Assembly: GCF_001514215.1 (NCBI RefSeq)
Contig: NZ_KQ948853.1
Coordinates: 343,167-407,166 of the forward strand
Reading direction: 5' to 3'
DNA: 64,000 bases
From: Streptomyces bungoensis
Lineage (GTDB): Bacteria > Actinomycetota > Actinomycetes > Streptomycetales > Streptomycetaceae
The notes under the pieces are model-generated. The model saw only the letters and a list, made by a program, of their open reading frames with translations. It did not search any database and was not told the origin of the DNA. A program made the translations under genes and the position numbers. This document shows positions 1-6,750 of the stretch, piece by piece (within the stretch, counting starts at the first letter, position 1; each line of letters opens with the position of its first letter).

Positions 1-101
1 GTGGACGAGGGCGATCCGGGGATGTGTCGGCAGAGCGTGGATGAGGGCCGGGGTGGCGCCGAACGCGAGGTGCTGCAAGTGGAGGACGTCGTGCACCCTC
101 C
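1..101 (-). pseudogene. Possible fragment of another gene, running off the left edge
   Basis: Read on the minus strand from about position 101 to the window edge, one frame is open for 33 codons and looks protein-like (for example DVLHLQHLAFGATPAL and LPTHPRIALVH). It loosely resembles the N-terminal part of actinobacterial glycosyltransferases, but this is from memory only. It abuts the point where homology of the plus-strand regulator begins (about 104), so the two pieces probably meet at a recombination junction. It is too short to assign a function. Confidence 0.3.
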
Positions 102-898
102 CGAGCCTGATCGCCGACCTGCGACTGGCGGCCGGTGATGCGACGGACAGGGATGCCGTGTCCCGGCTCCTGGCCACGGCGTACCAGACGGCGACGAGCC
201 TGCTGCTCAAGCAGCACGACCAGGGCAGCGCATGGCTCGCCGTCGGCCGGGCGATGGCAGAAGCCGAACGCTCAGGCGACCCGGTCGTTCTCGCCTCCAG
301 CGTCCGTGTCCAGGCCCACGTCCTGGTCCGCGAGAAGCACGCCACAGAGGCTGTCACCCTGGTCCGGCACACCGCGGACCAGCTCACCGGCTCCTACGAC
401 CGGCGTTCACCGAAGTACCTCGCCGCCGTCGGACTGCTGCTCCTACGCGGTGTGACCGCGGCCAGCAGTCGTGGTGATCGCGCGGCCACGAAGGAATTCC
501 TCACCGAGGCGAAAGAAGTCTCGCGGTACGTCACTCTCGACCGGCCCGACGCCTGGGCCACCTTCAGCCCGACCAACGTCGCCCTGCACGAGCTGAGCGC
601 TCTGGTGGCCTTCGGCGACGCCGGCCTCGCCCTTCAGGCGGCCCGGCCCCTCATGCGCCGGCACATCCCGGTGCCCGAACGCCGAGCCGCACTATGGGTC
701 GAAGCGGCCCGCGCCTATAGCCAGCAGGGCCGTCTTGCTGACGGCTACCAAGCCCTGAGGATCGCCGAGACCTGCGCCGCCCAGGACATCCGCCGCCCCG
801 ACGTCCGCCACCTGGTCGCCGACATGGCAGCCCGCGACCGCCGACGTACTCTGCCGGAACTGCACCACTTCAGTCGCCAACTGGGAGTCCCCGCGTGA
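41..898 (+). pseudogene. C-terminal TPR-like part of an XRE-type regulator, 5' truncated
   Basis: From about codon 22 (LPSLIADLRLAAGDAT, near position 104) the product is an all-helical TPR-like repeat protein. It matches the C-terminal part of Streptomyces regulators that carry an N-terminal XRE helix-turn-helix (family knowledge). No DNA-binding domain is present, and the first 20 or so residues look unrelated (rich in Arg and Cys), so the 5' half appears to have been replaced. The frame ends in a 4-base GTGA overlap with the flavoprotein gene, which fits the usual pairing of these regulators with such enzymes. It may still be translated from ATG 41, but without the HTH it cannot be a normal repressor. 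Confidence 0.55.
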
Positions 899-1449
899 CC
901 GAACCGACCGCCCCGGACAAGAAGCCCTTCCTGTACGTCGTCGTGTGCGCGGCGGGCGTGGCCCGTGACGTCGGCAAGCTCATCACCGCCGCCCAGGAGG
1001 CGAACTGGGATGTCGGCGTCATCGCCACACCGCAGGGATTTGGCTTCATCGATGCCACAGCGATCGAGGCACAGACCGGTTACCCGATCCGCTCCGCCTG
1101 GCGTTCACCGGGAGACCCGCGCCCCCTGCCCCCGGCGGACGCGATCGCCGTGGCTCCCGCCACCTTCAACACGATCAACAAGTGGGCCGCCGGGATCTCC
1201 GACACCCTTGCTCTGGGCATCCTGTGCGAGGCGTACGGCATGGGCATCCCGACCGTGGCTTTGCCCTACCTGAACTCCGCCCAGGCCGCCCACCCCGTCT
1301 ACCAGCAGAGCCTGGACCGGCTGCGGGGTATGGGGGTCCTGATCGGCTCCTGCGAACCGCACCGGCCGAGGGCCGGCGGCGCGGCGGAGCGCTTCCGCTG
1401 GGAGGAAGCACTGGACTTGCTGGAGCCTCTGGTCAGCACGGCGCGGTGA
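895..1449 (+). CDS. Flavoprotein (HFCD family)
   Basis: This is a 184-residue protein of the homo-oligomeric flavin-containing Cys decarboxylase-like fold. It has an N-terminal beta-alpha start (FLYVVVCAAGVARDVGKLI) and the flavin/substrate motif PATFNTINKWAAGISD at about residues 88-103. PPC decarboxylase and lantibiotic decarboxylases share the fold, but the substrate here is unknown. Start GTG 895 overlaps the stop of the regulator remnant (GTGA), so translation is coupled. Such flavoproteins are common beside TPR-type regulators in Streptomyces mobile regions. The full length looks intact. Confidence 0.8.
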   Translation: MTEPTAPDKKPFLYVVVCAAGVARDVGKLITAAQEANWDVGVIATPQGFGFIDATAIEAQTGYPIRSAWRSPGDPRPLPPADAIAVAPATFNTINKWAAGISDTLALGILCEAYGMGIPTVALPYLNSAQAAHPVYQQSLDRLRGMGVLIGSCEPHRPRAGGAAERFRWEEALDLLEPLVSTAR

Positions 1450-2438
1450 CTCCGTCCGTCACTTGGTAAGAGGGTGTATCCCCACGGCTGACGGCCTCGA
1501 GACGCGAGGCCGTCCGTGCCGGAATTGCCGGTGTCGCGTGGGGGCCGCAGGCCCAGGCTGTGACGGGCTCGGTCGTGCCTGGCCGGAGTGTGCCGGTCGT
1601 GGTGTCCCCACGTGCGGGCTTGGGCGGCTCGTGCTGGATCGCTGGGGGCCTGCCGGGCAGCGAGGCGTTGGATGCGCCAGGTGAGGGTTCTGGCGGTGGA
1701 GCGGGCGTCGTCCAGGGTGCGCTGCCGTGCGGCGTGCTGGAGGAGCTGTTCGGGGTGGTGGCCGGTGGTCTCGGCTTCGGTCAGGGCGGCGGCCAGTGCG
1801 GGCCAGGCGGGGTCGTCGAGGACCTGGTCGGCGTGGTCGGGCAGGATCGCGATGATGCGCTGGGCGTGGCGTTTCATGGTGCGGGCGGGTGGCTGGCGCT
1901 GGGCCAGGGCGGCCAGCGGCTCGGCAGCAGCCTGTTGGTAGGCGGCCTGCTTCTCGATGGCCGCGAGTTCCTTGTCCGCGGTCAGGTAGTCGTTCCAGTG
2001 GCGGGCGGTGCGCAGGTCGCCTCGGACCTTGGTGGCGGCGATGTGGATGTGGTCGTCGGCGTGGCGTACGGCGACCCACCGGCACCCATCGGGATCGCCT
2101 TGTGGCGCGATGCCGGTGGCCGCCACAACGCGGTGCGCGATGTCCGCCCACTCGGCGTCCGTGAGGTGCCGGTCGCCGGGGGCGGCACGTACCGAGCAGT
2201 GCCATACGTGCCGCTCGGGCGCCCGGCCCAGTCGGCGGGCTTGCTTGACCCGCTGATCGAGGTCGGCCACGAGCTGCTTCTTTGTGGCGTCGAAGTCGTC
2301 GGCGCGGCCGGGATCGGGCGCGAAGCCGTCCCAGGAGGCGACCAGGTGCGGGTCTGTGTGGTCCTTGGCCTTCTTCGTGTCGAACAGGTACCGGATCAAG
2401 CCGGCGGTGCTCTTGCCGCTGCCGATCTTGGCGATCAC
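1299..2438 (-). CDS. MOB relaxase, probably 3'-truncated
   Basis: This is a conjugative relaxase that would nick oriT and attach covalently to the transferred strand. Start GTG 2438 overlaps the mobC stop by four bases (GTGA). The N-terminus has the Streptomyces relaxase signature IAKIGSGKSTAGLIRYLF with its candidate catalytic Tyr, then HTDPHLVASWDGF, and the three-His metal motif RHADDHIHIAATKV at about residues 110-123. The product is about 379 residues, while relatives are usually longer. The last 50 or so codons are antisense to the flavoprotein gene and cross a terminator hairpin, so the authentic 3' end was probably lost near 1450-1530. The nickase domain itself looks complete. Confidence 0.7.
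   Translation of the reverse strand: MIAKIGSGKSTAGLIRYLFDTKKAKDHTDPHLVASWDGFAPDPGRADDFDATKKQLVADLDQRVKQARRLGRAPERHVWHCSVRAAPGDRHLTDAEWADIAHRVVAATGIAPQGDPDGCRWVAVRHADDHIHIAATKVRGDLRTARHWNDYLTADKELAAIEKQAAYQQAAAEPLAALAQRQPPARTMKRHAQRIIAILPDHADQVLDDPAWPALAAALTEAETTGHHPEQLLQHAARQRTLDDARSTARTLTWRIQRLAARQAPSDPARAAQARTWGHHDRHTPARHDRARHSLGLRPPRDTGNSGTDGLASRGRQPWGYTLLPSDGRSHRAVLTRGSSKSSASSQRKRSAAPPALGRCGSQEPIRTPIPRSRSRLCW
1490..1514. terminator. Hairpin between convergent genes
   Basis: A perfect 10-bp inverted repeat, GACGGCCTCG / CGAGGCCGTC, with a 5-base loop lies 40 bp after the flavoprotein stop. It probably ends transcription of the flavoprotein gene. The open relaxase frame on the other strand runs through it, which suggests that the last part of that frame is not original relaxase coding sequence. 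Confidence 0.6.
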
Positions 2439-2932
2439 CGGGCCGCCTTCGCGGAGACGGCGTGGTTCATAATCTGCGCGATGTCGCCGATGGCGGCGCG
2501 GACGGCGCCCAGGGTGCGTTCGGTCTGGGCGAGGACGGTGGCGTCCACCCGGTGTGGATCGCCTCCGGCATTGAGGCGGTGGGCGATCTGGTTGACGTTG
2601 TTGCCGATGCGGGCGACTCCGGACCGCAGGGCGTCGAGCTTGTCGAGGCAGTCGTCGAGCTGGGTGCGCTGTCCGGCTAGGCCAACGGAGAGGTCGCCGT
2701 CGAGGTAAGCCATGATCACGGCACCGACGAGGTGGGCGCCTGCGATGCCCATCTGGCGGGCGCGGGCGATGATCCGGGTCTTCTCGTCCACGCTGTAGCG
2801 GACATCGACACGCTGCTTGCGCTGGACGTCTTCGCGGGTACGTCGGCGAGCGATACGACGCAGGGTGACTTCGTCGGCGAGCGCGGCGGGGGACTGCTCG
2901 GCCGCGTCGGCGGGCGTTTCCTCCTCGGGCAC
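2435..2932 (-). CDS. mobC: MobC-type relaxosome protein
   Basis: This 165-residue accessory mobilization protein would help the relaxase open oriT. The C-terminal half contains the diagnostic MobC motif IGNNVNQIAHRLNAGG (about residues 108-123). Before it lies a ribbon-helix-helix-like segment (VDVRYSVDEKTRIIARARQMG) expected to bind DNA. Its stop overlaps the relaxase start, so the two form an operon. Candidate oriT inverted repeats lie just upstream of its ATG. The gene appears intact. Confidence 0.75.
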   Translation of the reverse strand: MPEEETPADAAEQSPAALADEVTLRRIARRRTREDVQRKQRVDVRYSVDEKTRIIARARQMGIAGAHLVGAVIMAYLDGDLSVGLAGQRTQLDDCLDKLDALRSGVARIGNNVNQIAHRLNAGGDPHRVDATVLAQTERTLGAVRAAIGDIAQIMNHAVSAKAAR

Positions 2933-2948
2933 CCCCGGTGCCCGAGGT

Positions 2949-3002
2949 CCTCCGCCCCCGGGGCGGAGGTGTCCGCGTTGGACCGGCCCTTGGACGGTCC
3001 AA
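2949..3002. other. Candidate oriT: two inverted repeats upstream of mobC
   Basis: A perfect 21-base palindromic hairpin (10-bp arms CCTCCGCCCC / GGGGCGGAGG, one-base centre) spans 2949-2969. It is followed by TTGGACCG (2978-2985) and its inverted copy CGGTCCAA (2995-3002). Inverted repeats directly upstream of a mobC-relaxase operon are the usual place for a nic site. No nic sequence was recognised, so the role is inferred from position and symmetry. Confidence 0.4.
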
Positions 3003-3128
3003 CGTCATACCTTGCTGCGCTGGTGGCGGTAGTGATCATCTGCTGCGGCAGTCTTGGCACTTCGTGGTGCGGGTCGTGCATCGGGCGGTTCTCCGTGCGT
3101 GGTGGGAAAGAGGTCATGGCTCCAAGAC

Positions 3129-3163
3129 CGCTCGTCCCGCGGCGGGCTGCGCGGGGACGAGCG
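3129..3163. terminator. Hairpin downstream of the frameshifted small gene
   Basis: Arms CGCTCGTCCCGCG (3129-3141) and CGCGGGGACGAGCG (3150-3163) pair almost perfectly. It lies between the stop of the minus-strand small pseudogene (3204) and mobC, so it may be a terminator for the former. Being inside the mobC upstream region, it could also belong to the transfer origin. Confidence 0.45.
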
Positions 3164-3203
3164 GAAGGAGTCGAACGCGAGGGTGACGGACGTGCCTGCG
3201 GAC

Positions 3204-3553
3204 TCAGTGGGCGCCGACGGGTTCCTTGTCGGGCTCGGGCTGCCGCCGGCGGGCGGCCTGGTCGAGTTCGGCCTGCACGTGGTCCTTGATCTGGGTCAGG
3301 CGGTCCTTGCCGATGCGGCACCCAGCGGCGCGGATGGCCGCCTCGATGTTGCGGCGTGAGGCGCGGTCCCCGCGTCCCAGTGGTGCGGTGCGGGCGATAG
3401 CGAGCAGCTCGTCGAAGGTGGCGTCGCGTTCGTGGCCGCCAGCTGCCCGTAGTAGCCCTGGTACTCCGGCTTCAAAGCGCCCTGCATCAGCGACTCAAGC
3501 CGCTCAACCAGCTTCTCGTACCGGCGCCGGGCCAGATCGTCCTTCGCGGGCAT
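3204..3553 (-). pseudogene. Small helical protein, broken by a frameshift
   Basis: Starting at ATG 3553 the product begins MPAKDDLARRRYEKLVERLE and continues to about LAATNAT. After that the natural protein-like sequence continues only in another frame (TFDELLAIARTAPLGRGDR, then NIEAAIRAAGCRIG, ending KEPVGAH and a stop at 3204-3206). Joining the two frames near 3420 gives a coherent, highly charged helical protein of about 115 residues. A one-base indel is the simplest explanation. The function is unknown. It sits beside the mobilization genes and probably belonged to the same element. Confidence 0.55.
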
Positions 3554-3616
3554 ATCGCACAGCTCCCCACCTCTGCCCGCAGCTCGTGTGTGCCATATGT
3601 GTGCTGCGAGTGCGAA

Positions 3617-3645
3617 GGCCCTCCCGTCCGTCGGACGGAAGGGCC
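3617..3645 (-). terminator. Probable original terminator of tRNA-Arg(CCT)
   Basis: Arms GGCCCTCCCGTCCG (3617-3630) and CGGACGGAAGGGCC (3632-3645) pair with one mismatch. The hairpin lies 20 bp outside the left attachment repeat, in the position that directly followed the tRNA before the AICE inserted. It is now 14 kb away from the tRNA, which instead uses a hairpin brought by the element (17773-17806). Confidence 0.6.
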
Positions 3646-3664
3646 TCTGACCAGTTGTTTCTCT

Positions 3665-3707
3665 GTGCCCCCGGCAGGATTCGAACCTGCGACACCCGCT
3701 TTAGGAG
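3665..3707. repeat. Left AICE attachment site (43-bp direct repeat)
   Basis: These 43 bases are identical to 17813-17855. They correspond to the 3' part of tRNA-Arg(CCT), from the acceptor stem through the T arm to the anticodon loop. The bases beyond position 3707 diverge from the tRNA, so this copy is an attachment site and not a second tRNA gene. Confidence 0.92.
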
Positions 3708-3951
3708 TTCGATCTGCCCGAGGCCTGGTCGCCCATCACCTCGTGCGTCGGCGGTGTCCGCGACCGTTGTGTGTCGCCCTCGTTCGGGGGCGTTGATGTC
3801 AGGGTTGGATGTCAGCGGAAGAGCTCCGGAACCGGACAGGCTCTCGAAGGCTCCTCCGGCCGGTCGGCCCGGCGCCATTACGGGCACACCAACGGGCAGG
3901 AACAGACCGGGTCATGACGTCGCCAGCGTTGCCACCTGGTCGGCCGAAGGC

Positions 3952-4452
3952 TCAGTAGAACTTCTGGGACGGCTGGGATGTCGGGCTAGGGCTGCCATCG
4001 GACTCGAGTCCGGCGACGCGCTGGTTGTAGTCGTCGACACTGCCAGGCTTCAGCACGTAGTCCTCGATCTGGCCGTTCGACTGCGGTACCTGCAGAGTAA
4101 GAGCGTCGCCGTCGAGGGTGCCGTCGATGACCGTGCTACCTAGCGTCAACTTCACCGTGAGGGTGACCTTCGACCCCTTCAACGTTCCTGTGACGACCGC
4201 ACGCTGATGCTCCGGGCTGTTGTACTTCACCTCCGTCTCATCGAGGGTGCCTGTGATGGTGCCGTTCTGCGTCTGGGTCACAAGGAGGCTGACAGAGTTG
4301 TAGTCGCTGCCCACGAGCGTGTGTGGCAGCCCAGCGACCATCGCTGGCGCGATGGGCTCGGTACCGTGGCCGGAGCCTTTACCGGCGCCGCAGCCGACGG
4401 TTGTGAGTGCGCAGACGGCAGTGGCGGCGACGGCCGCACGTTTGTTGATCAC
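3952..4452 (-). CDS. Secreted lipoprotein of unknown function
   Basis: This is a 166-residue protein with a lipoprotein signal peptide: INKRAAVAATAVCALTTVGC, with the lipobox Cys at about residue 20, then a Gly/Ser-rich linker. The mature part is rich in beta-type TVTGTLKG and TITGTLDE repeats and ends in a Ser/Pro-rich tail. Start GTG 4452 is chosen because a GGGGGG ribosome-binding sequence precedes it by four bases and the signal peptide follows at once. It lies in AICE cargo and reads toward the left end. It may be a surface or exclusion protein, but no function can be assigned. Confidence 0.7.
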   Translation of the reverse strand: MINKRAAVAATAVCALTTVGCGAGKGSGHGTEPIAPAMVAGLPHTLVGSDYNSVSLLVTQTQNGTITGTLDETEVKYNSPEHQRAVVTGTLKGSKVTLTVKLTLGSTVIDGTLDGDALTLQVPQSNGQIEDYVLKPGSVDDYNQRVAGLESDGSPSPTSQPSQKFY

Positions 4453-4587
4453 AAAGCCCCCCAAGGCTGTTCAGTGCAGACCCTAGCCTCGGCAGGCCAC
4501 GCCAGCAGGACGATCGACAACAGCCAGCAGGCCATGGGTCACCTCGGAGCGGTCTCTTCGAGGTGACCCGCAGTAGGCCCGGCGGCC

Positions 4588-4710
4588 CTACACAAACCGG
4601 CGCATCCGTGGGTCCACCTTTCCCAGCGTGCACGCCCAGAACATCATGTCGATCATCCCGACGGTCAAGCGCAGCATCAGCCGAACCAGCGAGACCGCAA
4701 GCCCCACCAC
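4588..4710 (-). CDS. Small (40 aa) hydrophobic protein, coupled to the upstream gene
   Basis: A GTG at 4710 overlaps the TAG stop of the upstream membrane protein by one base (TAGTG), which favours translational coupling. The product (VVGLAVSLVRLMLRLTVGM, then FWACTLGKVDPRMRRF) has one amphipathic or membrane segment and a basic C-terminus. The dense hydrophobic pattern and the coupling suggest a real small gene. No family was recognised. Confidence 0.4.
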   Translation of the reverse strand: MVGLAVSLVRLMLRLTVGMIDMMFWACTLGKVDPRMRRFV

Positions 4711-5024
4711 TACCGGCCCGCTTTCCAGTCGGTGTCCAGGATCGCCGCATGCACAGCCGCGATGAGCAACGTGAACACCAACACGCCACCCGACCAGTTC
4801 TTCGCGTTGCCAACCAGTGACGCGACCATCGGCGTCCCCCAGGCGAAGATGGCATAAAGGGCGGGCACGTACATGGCGACGACACGCTTCTTCGCCGCGA
4901 TGAAGAACAACGGCGGCGCCAGCAAACCGGCAGACAGCACTACCACGACAACCCACACCACCTTGTGCAGCGTGGAGCCATACATGCGGGCTCGGATCGG
5001 TGCGTTGATGTACGGACTACTCAT
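4710..5024 (-). CDS. Small integral membrane protein
   Basis: This is a 104-residue protein with about three membrane segments: VVWVVVVVLSAGLLAPPLFF (residues about 23-42), MYVPALYAIFAWGTPMVASLV, and GGVLVFTLLIAAVHAAI. Start ATG 5024 follows a GGGGGG ribosome-binding sequence. It is followed by the overlapping 40-residue ORF, so the pair may act together in the membrane. It is AICE cargo of unknown role. Exclusion, or a membrane partner of a defence protein, are possibilities but unsupported. Confidence 0.6.
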   Translation of the reverse strand: MSSPYINAPIRARMYGSTLHKVVWVVVVVLSAGLLAPPLFFIAAKKRVVAMYVPALYAIFAWGTPMVASLVGNAKNWSGGVLVFTLLIAAVHAAILDTDWKAGR

Positions 5025-5378
5025 CGTCCCCCCAACTCAAGACAGAGACGCCAGTGTGACCCACAACACGACCTCTTGTAAGGAGATTGGCGAGGCTTGC
5101 AGGACGTCCAAGGGCTCAGTGCTCCCAGGCGCCCGGCACACTGTCCCGCCACTCCACCCAGTTATCTGAGGGTGTTCCTGCTGCAGTTCAGCTCGCCAAC
5201 AACGACAACAACAACGCCGACGTCGCGGATCCGCGTGCGGCGCACCGATGCCGGGCTGGTCATCTATGATCTCGCCGACGTCCATCGCCGTCGCGGCGCC
5301 CGTAGCAAGTGAAGCCCCTCTGGGTGAAGACGAAGCCGAAGCCCGTCCTCAGCACACCGAAGAAGGGACGATGGTCGC
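5025..5378. other. Intergenic, no gene recognised
   Basis: This 354-bp gap separates the leftward membrane-protein pair from the rightward 84-residue gene, so promoters for both probably lie here. No clear operator, hairpin or coding frame was seen. Confidence 0.4.
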
Positions 5379-5633
5379 ATGACGAAGCCACGCCTCAGCG
5401 AAGAAGAGCACGCCCAGATCGGACAGCAACTGGCCGAGATGCAGAGGGAACTAGTGCGCCTAGGGGGCAAGGTGGCAAACGCCTTCCCCCGCACGGGCCC
5501 TGAGAGCCTTGCGCACAAGAGGCTGACGCAGGCGGAGGACGCACTGAGGGACGCCCGCTGGGCGCTGGAGAGGGAGCTCTTCCAGGACTACCCCGACGCC
5601 GGCACTTCGGTGTACTACCCGCAGCAGCCCTGA
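5379..5633 (+). CDS. Small charged helical protein, unknown function
   Basis: This 84-residue protein starts MTKPRLSEEEHAQIGQQLAE and has a long helical middle (KRLTQAEDALRDARWALERE), then a Tyr/Pro tail. The helical repeats suggest a coiled coil or four-helix bundle. An AGGGAC ribosome-binding sequence lies about 8 bases before ATG 5379. No domain was recognised and no signal or membrane segment is present. Small proteins of this look are common cargo in Streptomyces elements. Confidence 0.55.
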   Translation: MTKPRLSEEEHAQIGQQLAEMQRELVRLGGKVANAFPRTGPESLAHKRLTQAEDALRDARWALERELFQDYPDAGTSVYYPQQP

Positions 5634-5692
5634 GCCTGCTGGCACGCTGAGACCGGGCCCCGCCGTCGCCTACCGTTGGTGGCCGGGCCCGC

Positions 5693-6301
5693 TCACGCTG
5701 GTAGCGGACGATCTGGCTGTTGCTCGGTCTCCTCAAGCTTGCCGTACGAGTCCAGCGACCAGCGCACCCCGCCGTCGTCGGTGAAGTACAGCGTGGGGCG
5801 GTTGTTGTGCACTGTGGCTGACGGCCATCGCTGAGAGTGGAAGCGAACCCTTCGGCTGGGGCCCACCAGGTGAAGGGGAATCGTGCGTCGTTCCCCCTGG
5901 TGGGCGTGCAGAGACTCCCGACTCAGCTCATAGGCCTCGGCTGCCGTGTAAGCCGAGCCGAAGCGGACTTCCACCTGGTGCACGGGCGCATCGCTGCCAT
6001 TGCTCGCAATGACTACCCAGTGGTCGTCCGGCCCAGCATTCCCCTCGGCGTCGGGCGTCGACCATGCGGGCTGGTGATGCATGCGCACGCGCCGTGCTTG
6101 CGCCCACCGCCGATCCTCGGCTGCAGAGCGCAGTTCAGCACGTTCCAGTTCCATCGTGGCCGACTGCTCAGCGATGAAGACCCGTTGTTCTTGGATCTGG
6201 TCTCGCTGACTCTTCAACGTCCACACCGCTGCACCCGCTGCTGCCGCAGCGAACACCGTTCCGAGCCACGTGGGGACGTCACCCCAGTTGATCACGCTCA
6301 T
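5693..6301 (-). CDS. Membrane-anchored protein of unknown function
   Basis: This product of about 202 residues starts MSVINWGDVPTWLGTVFAAA. One N-terminal membrane segment (about residues 10-28) leads into a coiled coil (QRDQIQEQRVFIAEQSATME), then a beta-rich cytosolic domain with VVIASNGSDAPVHQVEVRFG and ending near TLYFTDDGGVRWSLD. The internal ATG 6301 is preferred over ATG 6316 because the family normally begins at MSVINWGD (from memory). Many actinobacteria carry this architecture without known function. It points leftward and is separated from the defence-like gene by about 450 bp. Confidence 0.6.
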   Translation of the reverse strand: MSVINWGDVPTWLGTVFAAAAAGAAVWTLKSQRDQIQEQRVFIAEQSATMELERAELRSAAEDRRWAQARRVRMHHQPAWSTPDAEGNAGPDDHWVVIASNGSDAPVHQVEVRFGSAYTAAEAYELSRESLHAHQGERRTIPLHLVGPSRRVRFHSQRWPSATVHNNRPTLYFTDDGGVRWSLDSYGKLEETEQQPDRPLPA

Positions 6302-6750
6302 GTGCGCGATTCTCACCCGCTCACCAGACCGGACGCGCCAGAGTGACGAGTTCGTGACACTGGCCCAGGGCTGGCGGGTGGTCCGCTAGTCGGCGTGGAC
6401 AGGCTCGCTGGCCGCCTCGATGCGGGCAGCCGGCCTTGTGGCACGAACCTCAGCCGACGACAGCCAGCCACGACGGCGGGCTTGCCGAACGATCACGCAC
6501 GCGTGTGTTTCGGTGCACCCCCACCAGCCTCAACCACGCTGCTCTGCCGTCGATCAGAGCAAGCGGCGCCAGCCGGGCCGTAGGGCGACTCCGTACCGGC
6601 CTCTTCAAGCTAGCTTCGGAAGCTTCGGAGTCGACCACATCACTGAAGCCTTCACCAGAGTGACTGACAAGCGAACAGCGCCATTGTTGGGACACTAAGC
6701 GCTACGATCTCTTGCTGGCGCTTGGCCTCTTGTCGGCACGGGGAGGTTCT
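6302..6750. other. Intergenic; promoter region of the Mrr-STAND gene
   Basis: This 449-bp stretch lies between two divergent cargo genes. GC content falls toward its right end, matching the low-GC gene that follows, so the foreign segment appears to begin at about 6600. No hairpin or known operator was seen. The ribosome-binding sequence GGGGAGG lies at 6740-6746. Confidence 0.4.

Noticed and set aside
1560..2708. Long plus-strand ORF of 382 codons
   Set aside because: It lies opposite the relaxase and mobC frames, which carry recognisable motifs. Its Gly/Val-rich composition is the usual antisense artefact in high-GC DNA.
3665..3745. Second tRNA-Arg at the left repeat
   Set aside because: Only the 3' half matches. 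After position 3707 the sequence no longer forms an anticodon stem or D arm, so it is an attachment site.
6316..6698. Short ORFs upstream of the Mrr-STAND gene
   Set aside because: They lack ribosome-binding sites and consistent codon use, and overlap one another in several frames.
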